Under the pieces are notes generated by a model that did not search any database, was not told the origin of the DNA, and saw nothing but the letters and a program-made list of their open reading frames with translations. DNA of 64,000 nucleotides from Paralcaligenes sp. KSB-10 (lineage in GTDB: Bacteria > Pseudomonadota > Gammaproteobacteria > Burkholderiales > Burkholderiaceae_B): the NCBI RefSeq assembly GCF_021266465.1, contig NZ_CP089848.1:2294001-2358000 (forward strand), given 5' to 3'. Shown in pieces: positions 8,703 to 18,161 of this stretch; the stretch's first letter is position 1, and each line of letters opens with the position of its first letter. Both the position numbers and the translations under genes were made by a program.

Positions 8703-10487
8703 TCATCTGGCGCGCCTGGCACGAACGTCGAGCATGACTTCGCCGCTGGCATCCATGGATTTTTTAAGCGCGCAATATTTTTCAAGCAAAGAAGACTTAT
8801 ACACCACGCCCAACAACCGAGGATGCTGCTCGCGGCTCACAACCGGCAGACGCTCGCCGGTAAAGTTCACAAAATACTCCTGCGCGTCGTCCAGCGTCAT
8901 ATCGGGATGCAGCGGCTTCACAAAATCGAGGCGCAATACCTCGCCAGCCAGTCGGTCCTGGGCATCCCTCTGATTGAGCAGCAAGCTGGTCAGGTCCTGC
9001 TGCGCGATCACGCCCTGATATATATTGTTTTCATCGACCACATACAAGTACTTGACGGGATAATCCAGAAACATCTGCAAGGCCGCCTTGACCGGAGCAG
9101 TGGTCGCCACGACCGTGACCGCCGGCTTGATCATTTCATTCAGTTCGGTATGGCGCAGCTGGTGGCGCAACAATACGTCGCGCTCGCGCACCAGCGTGAC
9201 CTCGTACATGGCCACCTCGGCAATGGCCCGCGATACAAAATAGGCGATTACGCAAGCCAGCATCAGGGGCAACACAATCTGATAACTCAAGGTCATTTCA
9301 AAAATCATCAAAATGGCCATGAGCGGCGCGCTGGTTGCCGCACCCAGAAAAGCCCCCATCCCCACCAATGTAAACAGATACGGCTCGGCGGACATGCCGG
9401 GCCAGAACATGGCCACGATCTGCCCAAACAGGGTGCCAAACACGGCACCCACAAAGATGGAGGGTGTGAATACACCGCCGACCGCCCCGGACCCCACCGT
9501 GAGCGCCGTGGCAAGCACCTTGCACACCAGGATGAGCAGGACGGCATACCAGGTCCAGTTCGTATGCAACAGGGAATACACCACGCTATAGCCGTTGCCT
9601 GCAACCATGGGCATGAAAATCGACAGAAGTCCCAGCAAGGCCCCCCCCAGGCCCAGGCGGGCCGGCAGCGGCAGTTTGGTGCCTTTGAAGGTTTTCTTTG
9701 AAAAATCGAGAAATTTGAGGAATTGAGGGGCGGCCACTCCTGCCAGAACCCCCAGCACAATGAACGGCAGAATCTCGACGCCGCCAATCTGCGGGATATT
9801 CGTCATCTGATAGGTGGTCTGGTAATGGCCCGCCATGCGCATGACGATATTTGCCGTGGCCGCGGCAATCAGCAAGGGGCCGAAGCTTTGCATGGCCATG
9901 GTGCCCAGAACGATTTCGGCCACGAACAAGGCACCGGCAATCGGCGCCCCATAAGCGGCGGCCACGCCGGCGGCCGCACCGCAAGCCACCAGCAGCCGCA
10001 GGCGCGCGGTATTGAAGGAAGTAAAGCGGCCGATGGCCGAAGCGCTCAGGGAGGCCAGATGCACCATTGCGCCCTCGCGCCCTATCGAACCGCCCGAAGC
10101 CACCGTGCACAGGGAGGACAGCGATCGCAACAGGCCTTGCCGGATCGACAGGCGGCCGTCGCCTATGGCAACCGCCTCCATGTAGTCCGAATTGGCGCCA
10201 GCCTTGATTTTGGCGGCCCACCACAACAGGGCTCCGGCCACCACCCCCCCGGCCATCGGAAAAAGCAGGCGACCATACCAGGGCAGGCCTTGCGTTACCT
10301 GGACGATGGAGCCGCTATGCCCGGTCACCCAGTGCTGGACCAGGTGCATACCTTCGTGGAAAGCGATGGTGGTCAGCGCACCCAGAACGCCAACGACCGC
10401 GGCCCAACAGAGCATGGCGGGCAAATCGGAAAGCCAGGCATAGCCTTCCAGGCGTTTGCGCATCGAGGAAACCAAATCAGCCATCAT
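8703..10487 (-). CDS. ClC-family chloride channel/antiporter with CBS pair (ClcB-like)
   Basis: 594-residue inner-membrane anion transporter. ClC landmarks are the gating-glutamate loop GSIGREGAMVHLAS and GGVFTPSIFVGA. The usual first selectivity motif GSGIP is replaced by a stretch containing NSDYMEAV; a DYMEA sequence at this place is what I recall for ClcB rather than ClcA. From about residue 450 there are two CBS domains (IKPAVTVVATTAPVKAAL onward, ending near LPVVSREQHPRLLGVV), an addition lacking in E. coli ClcA/ClcB. Likely role is anion/proton exchange in acid or osmotic stress. The usher-like gene is downstream on the same strand, 97 bases away. Confidence 0.9.
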   Translation of the reverse strand: MMADLVSSMRKRLEGYAWLSDLPAMLCWAAVVGVLGALTTIAFHEGMHLVQHWVTGHSGSIVQVTQGLPWYGRLLFPMAGGVVAGALLWWAAKIKAGANSDYMEAVAIGDGRLSIRQGLLRSLSSLCTVASGGSIGREGAMVHLASLSASAIGRFTSFNTARLRLLVACGAAAGVAAAYGAPIAGALFVAEIVLGTMAMQSFGPLLIAAATANIVMRMAGHYQTTYQMTNIPQIGGVEILPFIVLGVLAGVAAPQFLKFLDFSKKTFKGTKLPLPARLGLGGALLGLLSIFMPMVAGNGYSVVYSLLHTNWTWYAVLLILVCKVLATALTVGSGAVGGVFTPSIFVGAVFGTLFGQIVAMFWPGMSAEPYLFTLVGMGAFLGAATSAPLMAILMIFEMTLSYQIVLPLMLACVIAYFVSRAIAEVAMYEVTLVRERDVLLRHQLRHTELNEMIKPAVTVVATTAPVKAALQMFLDYPVKYLYVVDENNIYQGVIAQQDLTSLLLNQRDAQDRLAGEVLRLDFVKPLHPDMTLDDAQEYFVNFTGERLPVVSREQHPRLLGVVYKSSLLEKYCALKKSMDASGEVMLDVRARRAR

Positions 10488-10748
10488 GCAGAATCAGTAT
10501 AAAAAACCGGAAAACAGGCCGGCGACGCCGAGTTACCCGAACGACACTATCGGCCAGGACGGGCCTGGAGTCACGGCAGGCCTGTAATCATAGACGCGAA
10601 TGGCTTCGTTTGCTGCAAAAGGATGCATCCACGGCACCCGATATTCTTGGGGTGTTCCGCCGACGCGACACGAAAAACACGGCAGCCAGGTATTTCAATT
10701 CATTTCCAAGCCTTGCCAGCCGGCCGGCGAATCGGCACACTGCCGGCT

Positions 10749-11450
10749 ATGGATACCCCTTTAGTCAAAATTCTGGTCGTCGACGACGATCCGGCATTGC
10801 GCCAGTTGCTGGCCGATTACCTGAATCGCCACGGCTACGATACATTGCTGGCCGCCGACGGCAGCGATCTGGTTCAGCGCATACAACGTTATTCCCCCGA
10901 CCTCGTCGTACTCGATCGCATGATGCCCGATGGCGACGGCGCCGAAGCCTGTCGCCGACTGCGGCAGCAGGGCGAGGACATTCCCGTCATTCTGCTGACG
11001 GGGCGCGACGAAACCGTGGACCGCGTCGTCGGCCTCGAGGCCGGCGCCGACGACTACGTCGGCAAACCCTTCGACCCCCGCGAACTTCTTGCCCGCATCG
11101 AAGCCGTTCTGCGCCGGAAGAAAGGCGCTTCGGCACTCACCAAAGAGCAACCCGTCGCATTCGGGCCGTTCGTGTTCGATCCGAGCACACGCCAGCTTTA
11201 CAAAAACCAGGCCGTGGTCAAGCTGACCGGCGGCGAGGTCAACCTGCTGGAAGCATTGGTCAAGAACCCCGGCAAGCCGCTGTCGCGCGATCGCTTGCTG
11301 GCCCTGGCCCGCGACGACGACGAAGGCGAGCGCAACGACCGTGCCATCGACATCGCTGTCCTGCGCCTGCGCCGCTCCATCGAAGACGACCCGAAACAGC
11401 CGCGCTGGATACAGACCGTCTGGGGCGTGGGCTACCGTTTTGCCCCCTGA
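10749..11450 (+). CDS. ompR: OmpR-type response regulator
   Basis: DNA-binding response regulator, 233 residues from the ATG at 10749; the open frame runs back to 10623 but that extension lacks family similarity. The receiver domain has the acidic pocket VVDDDP and the phospho-acceptor Asp56 in DLVVLDRMMPDGDG, with Lys in VGKPFDPREL. The C-terminal winged helix (about residues 135-230) has the typical LTGGEVNLLEALVKNPGKPL and TVWGVGYRF end. The histidine kinase starts 6 bases downstream. The OmpR assignment over other winged-helix regulators rests on overall similarity and pairing. Confidence 0.9.
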   Translation: MDTPLVKILVVDDDPALRQLLADYLNRHGYDTLLAADGSDLVQRIQRYSPDLVVLDRMMPDGDGAEACRRLRQQGEDIPVILLTGRDETVDRVVGLEAGADDYVGKPFDPRELLARIEAVLRRKKGASALTKEQPVAFGPFVFDPSTRQLYKNQAVVKLTGGEVNLLEALVKNPGKPLSRDRLLALARDDDEGERNDRAIDIAVLRLRRSIEDDPKQPRWIQTVWGVGYRFAP

Positions 11451-11456
11451 GCAGCC

Positions 11457-12869
11457 ATGAAATGGCACCGGCTCATACCCAGGTCCCTGCGCGTACGCAT
11501 GATCCTGCTCACGCTGGGTACGGTTTTGCTGGCGCAGGCGGCCACAGTAGCCACCATCACGTATTACCGCAAGAAATTCACCGAAGAGGTGGCGGTTCAA
11601 TATACCGCGACAACCATCAGCACCTTGCGCGCCGCGCTGGCTAAAATTCCTGCCGACGAACGTGCCGATTTCGTACGCACGGCGTCGCAGAACGAATGGC
11701 ATTTATGGTCGCGCAGCCTGCCTTCGGAGGCCCGCATCAACGAGCGCCCCAGGCTGCCGCCGGAGCTGCGGCGCGACAGGCGGCACGGCCCTCCCCCCTT
11801 GCCCCACGACATGCGGCGCGATCTGCGCCTCTTTGTCCAATCTCTCAACATTCGCCTGAACGACGGCACCCGCGTGGCGCTCTCGAAAGGGCCCCGGCCT
11901 CGGCTGTATATCTCGCTTATGCCCAATCTGGGCGACGACGAGGCGCCGCAGAACCGGGAATGGCTGGTCATTCCGCTCGACCATATTTCGCCGCCCGTGA
12001 CAACGCCGGCGATTTTCTTCTGGCTCGGCGGCATGGGGCTGTTCCTGCTGATTTCCGCGATTTTTTCGTGGCACATCACGCGCCCCCTGACGCGCCTGGC
12101 CAGCGCCGCCGACCAGTTGGCGGCCGGACAGCCACAACGCGTCACGCCTTCGGGTCCCACGGAAACACGCATACTGGGCGAGCGCTTCAATGCCATGCTC
12201 GACGCCCTGGCGGAGTCGGGAGCCGTCAGACGCACCTTGCTGGCCGGCCTGCCCCACGACCTGAAGGGCCCTTTGTCGCGCATGTGGCTGCGCATTGAAA
12301 TGGTCGACGATTCGACTTTCAAAGACGGCATGCGCAAAGACATCCAGGACATGCAGCGCATGGTCAACCAGTTTATCGGCTTCGTACGCGGCACCGACCC
12401 GGGCACCTACCACTTCACACCGCTGGCGCTCAATGGCTGGCTGGAAGAACAGACCTCGGCCTGGGAGAGCGCCGGCAGCGCCGTGCGCCTGACCGAATTA
12501 TGGGCAAAGCCCCTTACGCTCAATGCCGATCGCATTGCCTTGGGGCGCCTGCTCGACAATCTGGTTACCAACGCCCTCAATCATGGCAAGCCTCCTGTCG
12601 AAGTTGCGCTGACCGCCGACGATCACTGGGCCATCATGACTATTTCAGACTACGGGCCCGGTATCGCACCCGAGCGGCGCGGCGAAGCGCTACGGCCTTT
12701 TTCGCGGCTGGACGACGCCCGCACCCTGACCGGATCGGTGGGCCTGGGGCTGGCATTGGCCGACGCCATCGCCAAGGCTCACGGCGGCACCCTGACACTG
12801 GGCCAGGCCCCTTCGGGAGGCCTGCGGGTAACCGTAAAACTGCCTTTGCTGGCTACTGCCGACGCCTGA
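11457..12869 (+). CDS. envZ: EnvZ-like membrane sensor histidine kinase
   Basis: 470 residues. Two transmembrane segments (about 16-36 and 179-203) flank a periplasmic domain rich in Arg/Pro, followed by HAMP (from WHITRPLTRLASAADQLAAG), a dimerisation/phosphoacceptor segment with His267 in PHDLKGPLSR, and an HATPase with NALNHG (N box), SDYGPGIAP (G1) and GSVGLGLALADAIAKAHGG. The H-box reads DLKGPLSR where EnvZ has DLRTPLTR, so the threonine used in phosphatase chemistry is replaced by glycine. It is 6 bases after the regulator and converges on cydB. Confidence 0.9.
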   Translation: MKWHRLIPRSLRVRMILLTLGTVLLAQAATVATITYYRKKFTEEVAVQYTATTISTLRAALAKIPADERADFVRTASQNEWHLWSRSLPSEARINERPRLPPELRRDRRHGPPPLPHDMRRDLRLFVQSLNIRLNDGTRVALSKGPRPRLYISLMPNLGDDEAPQNREWLVIPLDHISPPVTTPAIFFWLGGMGLFLLISAIFSWHITRPLTRLASAADQLAAGQPQRVTPSGPTETRILGERFNAMLDALAESGAVRRTLLAGLPHDLKGPLSRMWLRIEMVDDSTFKDGMRKDIQDMQRMVNQFIGFVRGTDPGTYHFTPLALNGWLEEQTSAWESAGSAVRLTELWAKPLTLNADRIALGRLLDNLVTNALNHGKPPVEVALTADDHWAIMTISDYGPGIAPERRGEALRPFSRLDDARTLTGSVGLGLALADAIAKAHGGTLTLGQAPSGGLRVTVKLPLLATADA

Positions 12870-12883
12870 GCGGACGCCACGCA

Positions 12884-13933
12884 TCAGGCCTTGAACACGG
12901 GGGGCGTCGGCGCCTTCGACAAACCAAACATGCGCCAATACACCCAAATATTGAAAATGAGCGCAACCGGCAAGGCGATGACCGCTGCGGACAGAATCAG
13001 GCGCAGGGACGCCACCGAGGCGGCCGCATCCCAGATCGTGATGTCATCCAGCACCAGATACGGGAAAAAGCTGTAACCCAGGCCACCCAGAGTGACCAGG
13101 AAAATCAGCAATGTCATGGTGAAGGGAAAGGCGGTCGTCCGATAGCTGCGATTGATCATGCGTTGCAGGCACATTTCAATCGATACAAAGCCAATCAGCA
13201 TGAACCCCCACAGGCCAACCACGACAGGCCATTGAGGGCCGTCGCTCCATTTGAGAAAAACACCTGTGTTGGCAAAGGCCAGCACCACCGATACCCCAAC
13301 CGAGCCGGCTGCCGCCCAGCGCACCGCGCGCCTGCCCCACATGACGGCCCGAACACGCAGTTCGCCGCCTTCGCGCATAATCAGCCAGGCGGCGCCCAAT
13401 AGGCAGTAGGCCGCCAGCGCGCACAAGCCGACAAACAAGGAAAACCACAAATAGCCCGCTCCGGTCTGATACGTCACCACCAGTTGCCCCAGCAAGAAAC
13501 CGTGGGCCAACGCCGTAATCAGCGAGCCCAGGCTGAATCCGGCCAGCCAGCGGGACTGCATCTCGATCGGCGCGCGCAAACGGAACTCGAACGATACCGA
13601 ACGCAGCATGACCCCCAGCGCCAGTACGCACAAGGGCAGATAAAGCTCGCCCATGACACTGCCCCAGGCATTGGGAAATGCCGCCACAAACAGGCCCATG
13701 CCCAGGAAAAGCCAGAATTCGTTGGCGTCCCGCCAGGGACTGAGCAGCGACAGCATGCGCGGACGCAAGTCGGGGGGAGCGAACAAGGCCAGGCAGCCGA
13801 CGCCGATATCGAAGCCATCGAGAATAGTGCCGGCCACAATGACCGTGAACAGAATGCCCATGAAGGCAAGCGGCATCCAGAATGCGGGATCCTGCGGATT
13901 CATCCCCAGGGAAAGCGCCAGGGAAACAATCAT
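12884..13933 (-). CDS. cydB: Cytochrome bd-like oxidase subunit II
   Basis: 349-residue polytopic inner-membrane protein. ILDGFDIGVGCLALFAP corresponds to the CydB N-terminal DGFDLG motif and SPWRDANEFWLFLGMGLF to the canonical WDGNETWLV segment, though with Asp-Ala for Gly; about nine hydrophobic helices follow. CydB holds no heme and packs against CydA. Its start overlaps the cydA stop (ATGA at 13930-13933), so they are translationally coupled. Because the CydA partner lacks key heme ligands, oxidase function cannot be assumed. Confidence 0.85.
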   Translation of the reverse strand: MIVSLALSLGMNPQDPAFWMPLAFMGILFTVIVAGTILDGFDIGVGCLALFAPPDLRPRMLSLLSPWRDANEFWLFLGMGLFVAAFPNAWGSVMGELYLPLCVLALGVMLRSVSFEFRLRAPIEMQSRWLAGFSLGSLITALAHGFLLGQLVVTYQTGAGYLWFSLFVGLCALAAYCLLGAAWLIMREGGELRVRAVMWGRRAVRWAAAGSVGVSVVLAFANTGVFLKWSDGPQWPVVVGLWGFMLIGFVSIEMCLQRMINRSYRTTAFPFTMTLLIFLVTLGGLGYSFFPYLVLDDITIWDAAASVASLRLILSAAVIALPVALIFNIWVYWRMFGLSKAPTPPVFKA

Positions 13934-15270
13934 GCGCGCCCCCGTCTGCGGGCAACCGGCACCACGCCATAGCGGGCGATGTGTCGCAGCAACTGCAGGA
14001 AGCCCAGCATCAGCACGCCGTAAAACACCAGATAAGCGACCCCTGCCCCTGCCAGAACATTACTTGGGGTGGAGCTCGCAATTTCACTTAGCGTCACGGT
14101 GCCGTTCACGGCATAGGGATAGAGGCCGAACAAGGCATAGCACAGTCCCGCCAGGCTTGCGCCCCATCCGGAAAACATCATGAGACGCAAGAATCGGCGC
14201 CATCTCTCAGACAAGACGCTTGGGTCGTACTGCTTCTTGCGCAAACGAAAAAAGGTCACCCAGGCGGCCAGAGCCATTAACAGCCCAATCAGCAGCATAA
14301 GCCGGAAAGACCAGAAAACCAGGGCAACCGGAGGGCTCATGCCCGAGAAATGGTCAAGCCCGACAAACTGCCCCTTGTCATCCTGCCCCAGCCAGCGCCC
14401 GCCGGCATGATGCCATTCCCAGGCGGCCAGATTGCTGCCGTCGGCCTGATCCGGCCAGGCCGTCAGCACCAGCACCGGCTGCGTGCCGGATTGCCAATAC
14501 GCCGCTGTGGCCGCCGCCTTGGCCGGCTGATGCTGGGCGATCATCATGCCGGTCCCGGCTCCTGCCGCCGCCTGCAGCACGACGCCGACCATGGCGACGC
14601 TCAAGGAAGTCCTGAACACCAGGCGCTCGCTGTCGTCCAGGGGACGCCGCAAAGTCTGGCCCGCCGTGACGCCCAGCATCAGAAAGGCCACGGTCAGGGC
14701 GGAACTCAGGACCAGCAAGGCGGCATGCCAGCCTACGGACGGATTGAACAGCACATCGAACCAGTTGACGACATGGTATTGACCGTCGATCAGGTTCGCC
14801 CCGGCAGGCGTCTGCATCCAGGACATCAGGACCACCATCCACAACGCGGCCAGAGTCACTCCCAGCGCCGTCATGAATACCATGGCTGTATGCACGGAGT
14901 CCGAAAAACGGCGCTGCCCGAAAAGCATTGCACCCAAAAAACAGGATTTGAAGATAAATGTGGTCAAAATGGCCGCGGTCAGCAAAGGGCCGGCAATTTC
15001 GCCGATTTTGTCCATCAAACGGGGCCACAGGCTGCCGAACTGGATCAGAACCGGCATGCTGGACGCAAATGTGAGCACAAACGCCAGAGCGAAAACACGC
15101 ACCCAGAACCGATATGCAACCGTCCAGCCCGCTTCCCCGGACAGGCGGCCGCGAATTTTGAAAAACAGCAACAGCCAGGCAAGGCCAAGCTCTATCGCCA
15201 GAAACAGCGATAAAAAACCCAGGCTGATAAAAAACTGGATCTGCGATAGCCAGAGAGCGGAGTTCGTCAT
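13930..15270 (-). CDS. cydA: Divergent CydA-like subunit I lacking heme b595/d ligands
   Basis: 446 residues from the ATG at 15270, about 75 shorter than E. coli CydA (522). The fold is recognisable: LSQIQF at 8-13 aligns with the E. coli LSRLQF, MDKIGEIAGP with the GDIFGAP region, and SFRLM (Met325) with the Met393 heme b558 ligand. Aligned from memory with E. coli CydA, His19 becomes Leu20, Glu99 Ala100, Glu107 Lys108, Glu257 Ala256, and GRQPW becomes GLYPY, so the acid/His set for hemes b595 and d is gone. His182 is near the place of His186 but offset by about three residues. The Q-loop is short. The enzyme's activity is unknown. Confidence 0.8.
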   Translation of the reverse strand: MTNSALWLSQIQFFISLGFLSLFLAIELGLAWLLLFFKIRGRLSGEAGWTVAYRFWVRVFALAFVLTFASSMPVLIQFGSLWPRLMDKIGEIAGPLLTAAILTTFIFKSCFLGAMLFGQRRFSDSVHTAMVFMTALGVTLAALWMVVLMSWMQTPAGANLIDGQYHVVNWFDVLFNPSVGWHAALLVLSSALTVAFLMLGVTAGQTLRRPLDDSERLVFRTSLSVAMVGVVLQAAAGAGTGMMIAQHQPAKAAATAAYWQSGTQPVLVLTAWPDQADGSNLAAWEWHHAGGRWLGQDDKGQFVGLDHFSGMSPPVALVFWSFRLMLLIGLLMALAAWVTFFRLRKKQYDPSVLSERWRRFLRLMMFSGWGASLAGLCYALFGLYPYAVNGTVTLSEIASSTPSNVLAGAGVAYLVFYGVLMLGFLQLLRHIARYGVVPVARRRGRA

Positions 15271-15381
15271 AATGTGCGCTAGTGTAGAGCCTCTGCGGCC
15301 ATCATGACTACCGCCTGCAAGCAAATTGGACGGAACGTGGCAAAATGCTTACTTTGCAAGACACCACACACTGCTTTCCGT

Positions 15382-17136
15382 ATGACCTCCGCTCTGACTC
15401 CGCCACCTTCGAATTTCCTGCGCACCATTATCGACAACGATCTGGCGGGCGCCCGCTACGCCGACAAGCTCTGGGCGGGAAAGCCCGGCCCAGCCGCCAT
15501 CCAGGCGCGGGGAACACACGATCCGGCCAGGATCCGCACCCGCTTTCCGCCCGAGCCCAACGGCTATCTGCACATAGGTCATGCGAAAAGCATCTGCCTG
15601 AACTTCGGGCTGGCACGCGACTATAACGGCGCCTGCCATCTGCGATTCGACGACACCAACCCCGAAAAAGAAGAAGACGAGTACGTCAGGACCATTATCG
15701 ACGCGGTGTCGTGGCTGGGCTTCAGTTGGGAGAACCAGGGCGAGACAAACTGTTACTTCGCCAGCGATTACTTTGGGTATTTATACCAATTCGCCGAAGC
15801 GCTGATCGAGGCCGGAGACGCCTATGTCGACGAGCAAAACGCTGAACAAATGCGCGCCAGTCGTGGCACGCTGACCCAAAAAGGCACGAACTCCCCGTGG
15901 CGCGACCGGCCCGCCGCCGAGTCCCTGACGCTGCTTCGTGAAATGCGGGACGGCAAACACCCCGATGGCAGTCTGGCCCTGCGCGCCAAGATCGACATGG
16001 CCTCGCCCAATATCAATCTGCGCGACCCGGTGCTTTACCGCATCCGGCACGCGGCCCACCACCGAACCGGCAACGATTGGTGCATTTACCCCATGTACGC
16101 CTGGGCGCATCCCGTTGAAGACGCGCTGGAAGGCATCACGCACAGCATCTGCACGCTCGAGTTCGAAGATCAGCGGCCCTTTTACGACTGGATACTGAAC
16201 AGGCTGGCCGATCTGGGGCAGCTCCTGCGCCCCTTGCCGCGCCAGTACGAATTTGCGCGCCTCAATCTCACCTATGTCGTCACCAGCAAGCGCAAGCTCC
16301 TGCAACTGGTGCGCGAGGGACACGTCAAGGGCTGGGACGACCCCCGCATGCCGACCCTGGTCGGGCTGCGGCGACGCGGCTATACGCCCAGATCCATACG
16401 CCTGTTCTGCGAACGCCTGGGCGTCTCCAAGGCAGACTCGCGTATCGACTACAGCCTGCTCGAGCAGGCCCTGCGCGACGACCTCGACCCGCAAGCCAGC
16501 CGCCGGATTGCGGTACTTGATCCAATCAAGCTGATCATTACCAACTACCCGGAAGGCCAGTCCGAACTGTGCCATGCGCCGCACAACCCTCATCAGCCGG
16601 AAGCCGGGGTACGCGAATTTCCATTTTCGCGCGAGCTCTGGATTGAACGCGACGACTTCCGCGAAGAGCCTCCAAAGAAATACTTCCGGCTCTTCCCCGG
16701 CAATACCGTGCGCTTGAAGTACGGCTATATCGTGACCTGCACGGGTTTCGTCAAAGACGAACACGGCAACATCAGCGAAGTGCATGCCGAATACCTGCCG
16801 GACACCAAAAGCGGGACACCGGGCTCGGAATCGGTCAAAGTCAAAGGCACCATCACCTGGGTCAGCGCCAGCCACGCGGTCGCCGCCGAGGTACGCCTCT
16901 ACGACCGCCTGTTCTCCGACCCGCACCCCGATTCCGGCGACAAGGATTTCCTGCAGGCCATCAACCCGCATTCCTGCCGGATCGTTCAAGGCTGGCTCGA
17001 ACCGGGCACACGGGCCGAGCCGGGCACCCTCTGGCAGTTCGAACGTTTGGGGTATTTTGTTGCCGACCAGCTTGATTCAACCCCGGAACAGCCCGTCATC
17101 AACCGGGCGGTCACGCTGCGGGACTCGTGGGCGTAG
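15382..17136 (+). CDS. glnS: Glutamine-tRNA ligase
   Basis: Class I aminoacyl-tRNA synthetase charging tRNA-Gln, 584 residues. The HIGH-type motif is PPEPNGYLHIGHAKSICLNFG and the KMSKS-type loop is VTSKRKLLQLV; the C-terminal two-barrel anticodon-binding domain runs from about residue 345. I chose the ATG at 15382 because the family start (SNFLRTIIDNDLAGARY) follows directly; the in-frame ATG at 15304 adds 26 residues of non-family sequence. It diverges from cydA. Confidence 0.96.
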   Translation: MTSALTPPPSNFLRTIIDNDLAGARYADKLWAGKPGPAAIQARGTHDPARIRTRFPPEPNGYLHIGHAKSICLNFGLARDYNGACHLRFDDTNPEKEEDEYVRTIIDAVSWLGFSWENQGETNCYFASDYFGYLYQFAEALIEAGDAYVDEQNAEQMRASRGTLTQKGTNSPWRDRPAAESLTLLREMRDGKHPDGSLALRAKIDMASPNINLRDPVLYRIRHAAHHRTGNDWCIYPMYAWAHPVEDALEGITHSICTLEFEDQRPFYDWILNRLADLGQLLRPLPRQYEFARLNLTYVVTSKRKLLQLVREGHVKGWDDPRMPTLVGLRRRGYTPRSIRLFCERLGVSKADSRIDYSLLEQALRDDLDPQASRRIAVLDPIKLIITNYPEGQSELCHAPHNPHQPEAGVREFPFSRELWIERDDFREEPPKKYFRLFPGNTVRLKYGYIVTCTGFVKDEHGNISEVHAEYLPDTKSGTPGSESVKVKGTITWVSASHAVAAEVRLYDRLFSDPHPDSGDKDFLQAINPHSCRIVQGWLEPGTRAEPGTLWQFERLGYFVADQLDSTPEQPVINRAVTLRDSWA

Positions 17137-17217
17137 CCCGCGTCGAACGCGAGCAGCGCTGAAGCAAATCACGACGCCATTTAAAATAAAGCCATTTCTA
17201 ATTGCAAAAGACAATCT

Positions 17218-18057
17218 GTGAACGACTCTTCTTCAAACCGTGAAAGTCAATTGGCACTGGATTTCAAAAGCGCCACCCTCTATGCCGTACGCGTGGTCCT
17301 GCACAGCTCCCGCTTGCCTGAGCTGATCTCCGCTCTCGAACAGCGCATGAGCGATGCCGGATCTTTCTTCGAGAACGAGCCTGTCGTCATTGACGCCTCG
17401 GCCATCGAAGAAACCATAGACTGGGCCGCCCTGACCGAGGCGCTGCGCAAGCACGACCTGTACCCGATAGGCGTCATGGCGCAGGACGGCAATCTGGAAG
17501 CCGCCCGGGCTCAGGGCCTGACCAGCGTCGATCTGGCAAATCCGGTACCCCGCCCGGTCGCCACCCCGGCGCCCGACAAGGAAGTCCCCGTTGTCGCCCC
17601 ACCCGCGGCAAAAGCGGCCCCGTCCGGCAGCGAATCCGTCGCGCCGGCGGCTGCGCCCTCCGAAACAGCCGCAGCCGCAGCCGCAGCCGCAGCCGCGGCA
17701 TTGCCGGCCATCGCGCCGGCAGCCATGGTCATCAATCGCCCGCTGCGCTCCGGACAACGCATTTACGCCCGCAACACCGACCTGATCGTCATCGGCGTCG
17801 TCAGCCAGGGGGCCGAAGTCATTGCCGACGGCAACATCCACGTTTACGGGCCGCTGCGCGGCAAGGCCATGGCGGGGGCGCGCGGCGACACCAGCGCGCG
17901 CATCTTCACGACCCAGCTCGATCCCGAATTGCTCGCGATCGCCGGCGTTTATCGAGTGATCGAAACCAGGCTGGACCCAAGCCTGCACAATCAGCCTACC
18001 ATTGTGCAACTGGAAGGCGAAGCCTTGCGCATCATCGGGCTGGGAACACCGGGTTAA
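17218..18057 (+). CDS. minC: Septum site-determining protein MinC
   Basis: Inhibitor of FtsZ polymerisation, recruited to the poles by MinD. The 279 residues have an N-terminal FtsZ-inhibiting domain (about 8-105), a low-complexity Pro/Ala linker (about 115-165) with a run of ten alanines, and the C-terminal beta-helix domain ([33 protein letters not shown]) that binds MinD. The start is a GTG at 17218. A TTTAAAAT stretch about 30 bases upstream resembles the -10-like element seen before other genes here. minD follows after 104 bases. Confidence 0.95.
   Translation: MNDSSSNRESQLALDFKSATLYAVRVVLHSSRLPELISALEQRMSDAGSFFENEPVVIDASAIEETIDWAALTEALRKHDLYPIGVMAQDGNLEAARAQGLTSVDLANPVPRPVATPAPDKEVPVVAPPAAKAAPSGSESVAPAAAPSETAAAAAAAAAAALPAIAPAAMVINRPLRSGQRIYARNTDLIVIGVVSQGAEVIADGNIHVYGPLRGKAMAGARGDTSARIFTTQLDPELLAIAGVYRVIETRLDPSLHNQPTIVQLEGEALRIIGLGTPG
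17665..17700 (+). repeat. GCAGCC hexanucleotide tandem repeat in minC
   Basis: About six units of a GCAGCC-type hexamer encode the alanine run of the MinC linker. Because the unit is six bases, slippage would add or remove two alanines without a frameshift. Confidence 0.75.
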
Positions 18058-18161
18058 GTTTTGTTGCCAACAGATTATCAAATAACTTCAAGTTAAGCTC
18101 AAAAACTGCATTTTTGCATTACGATTACGTGATTTATCAATAACAAAGGAATTTTATCGTC

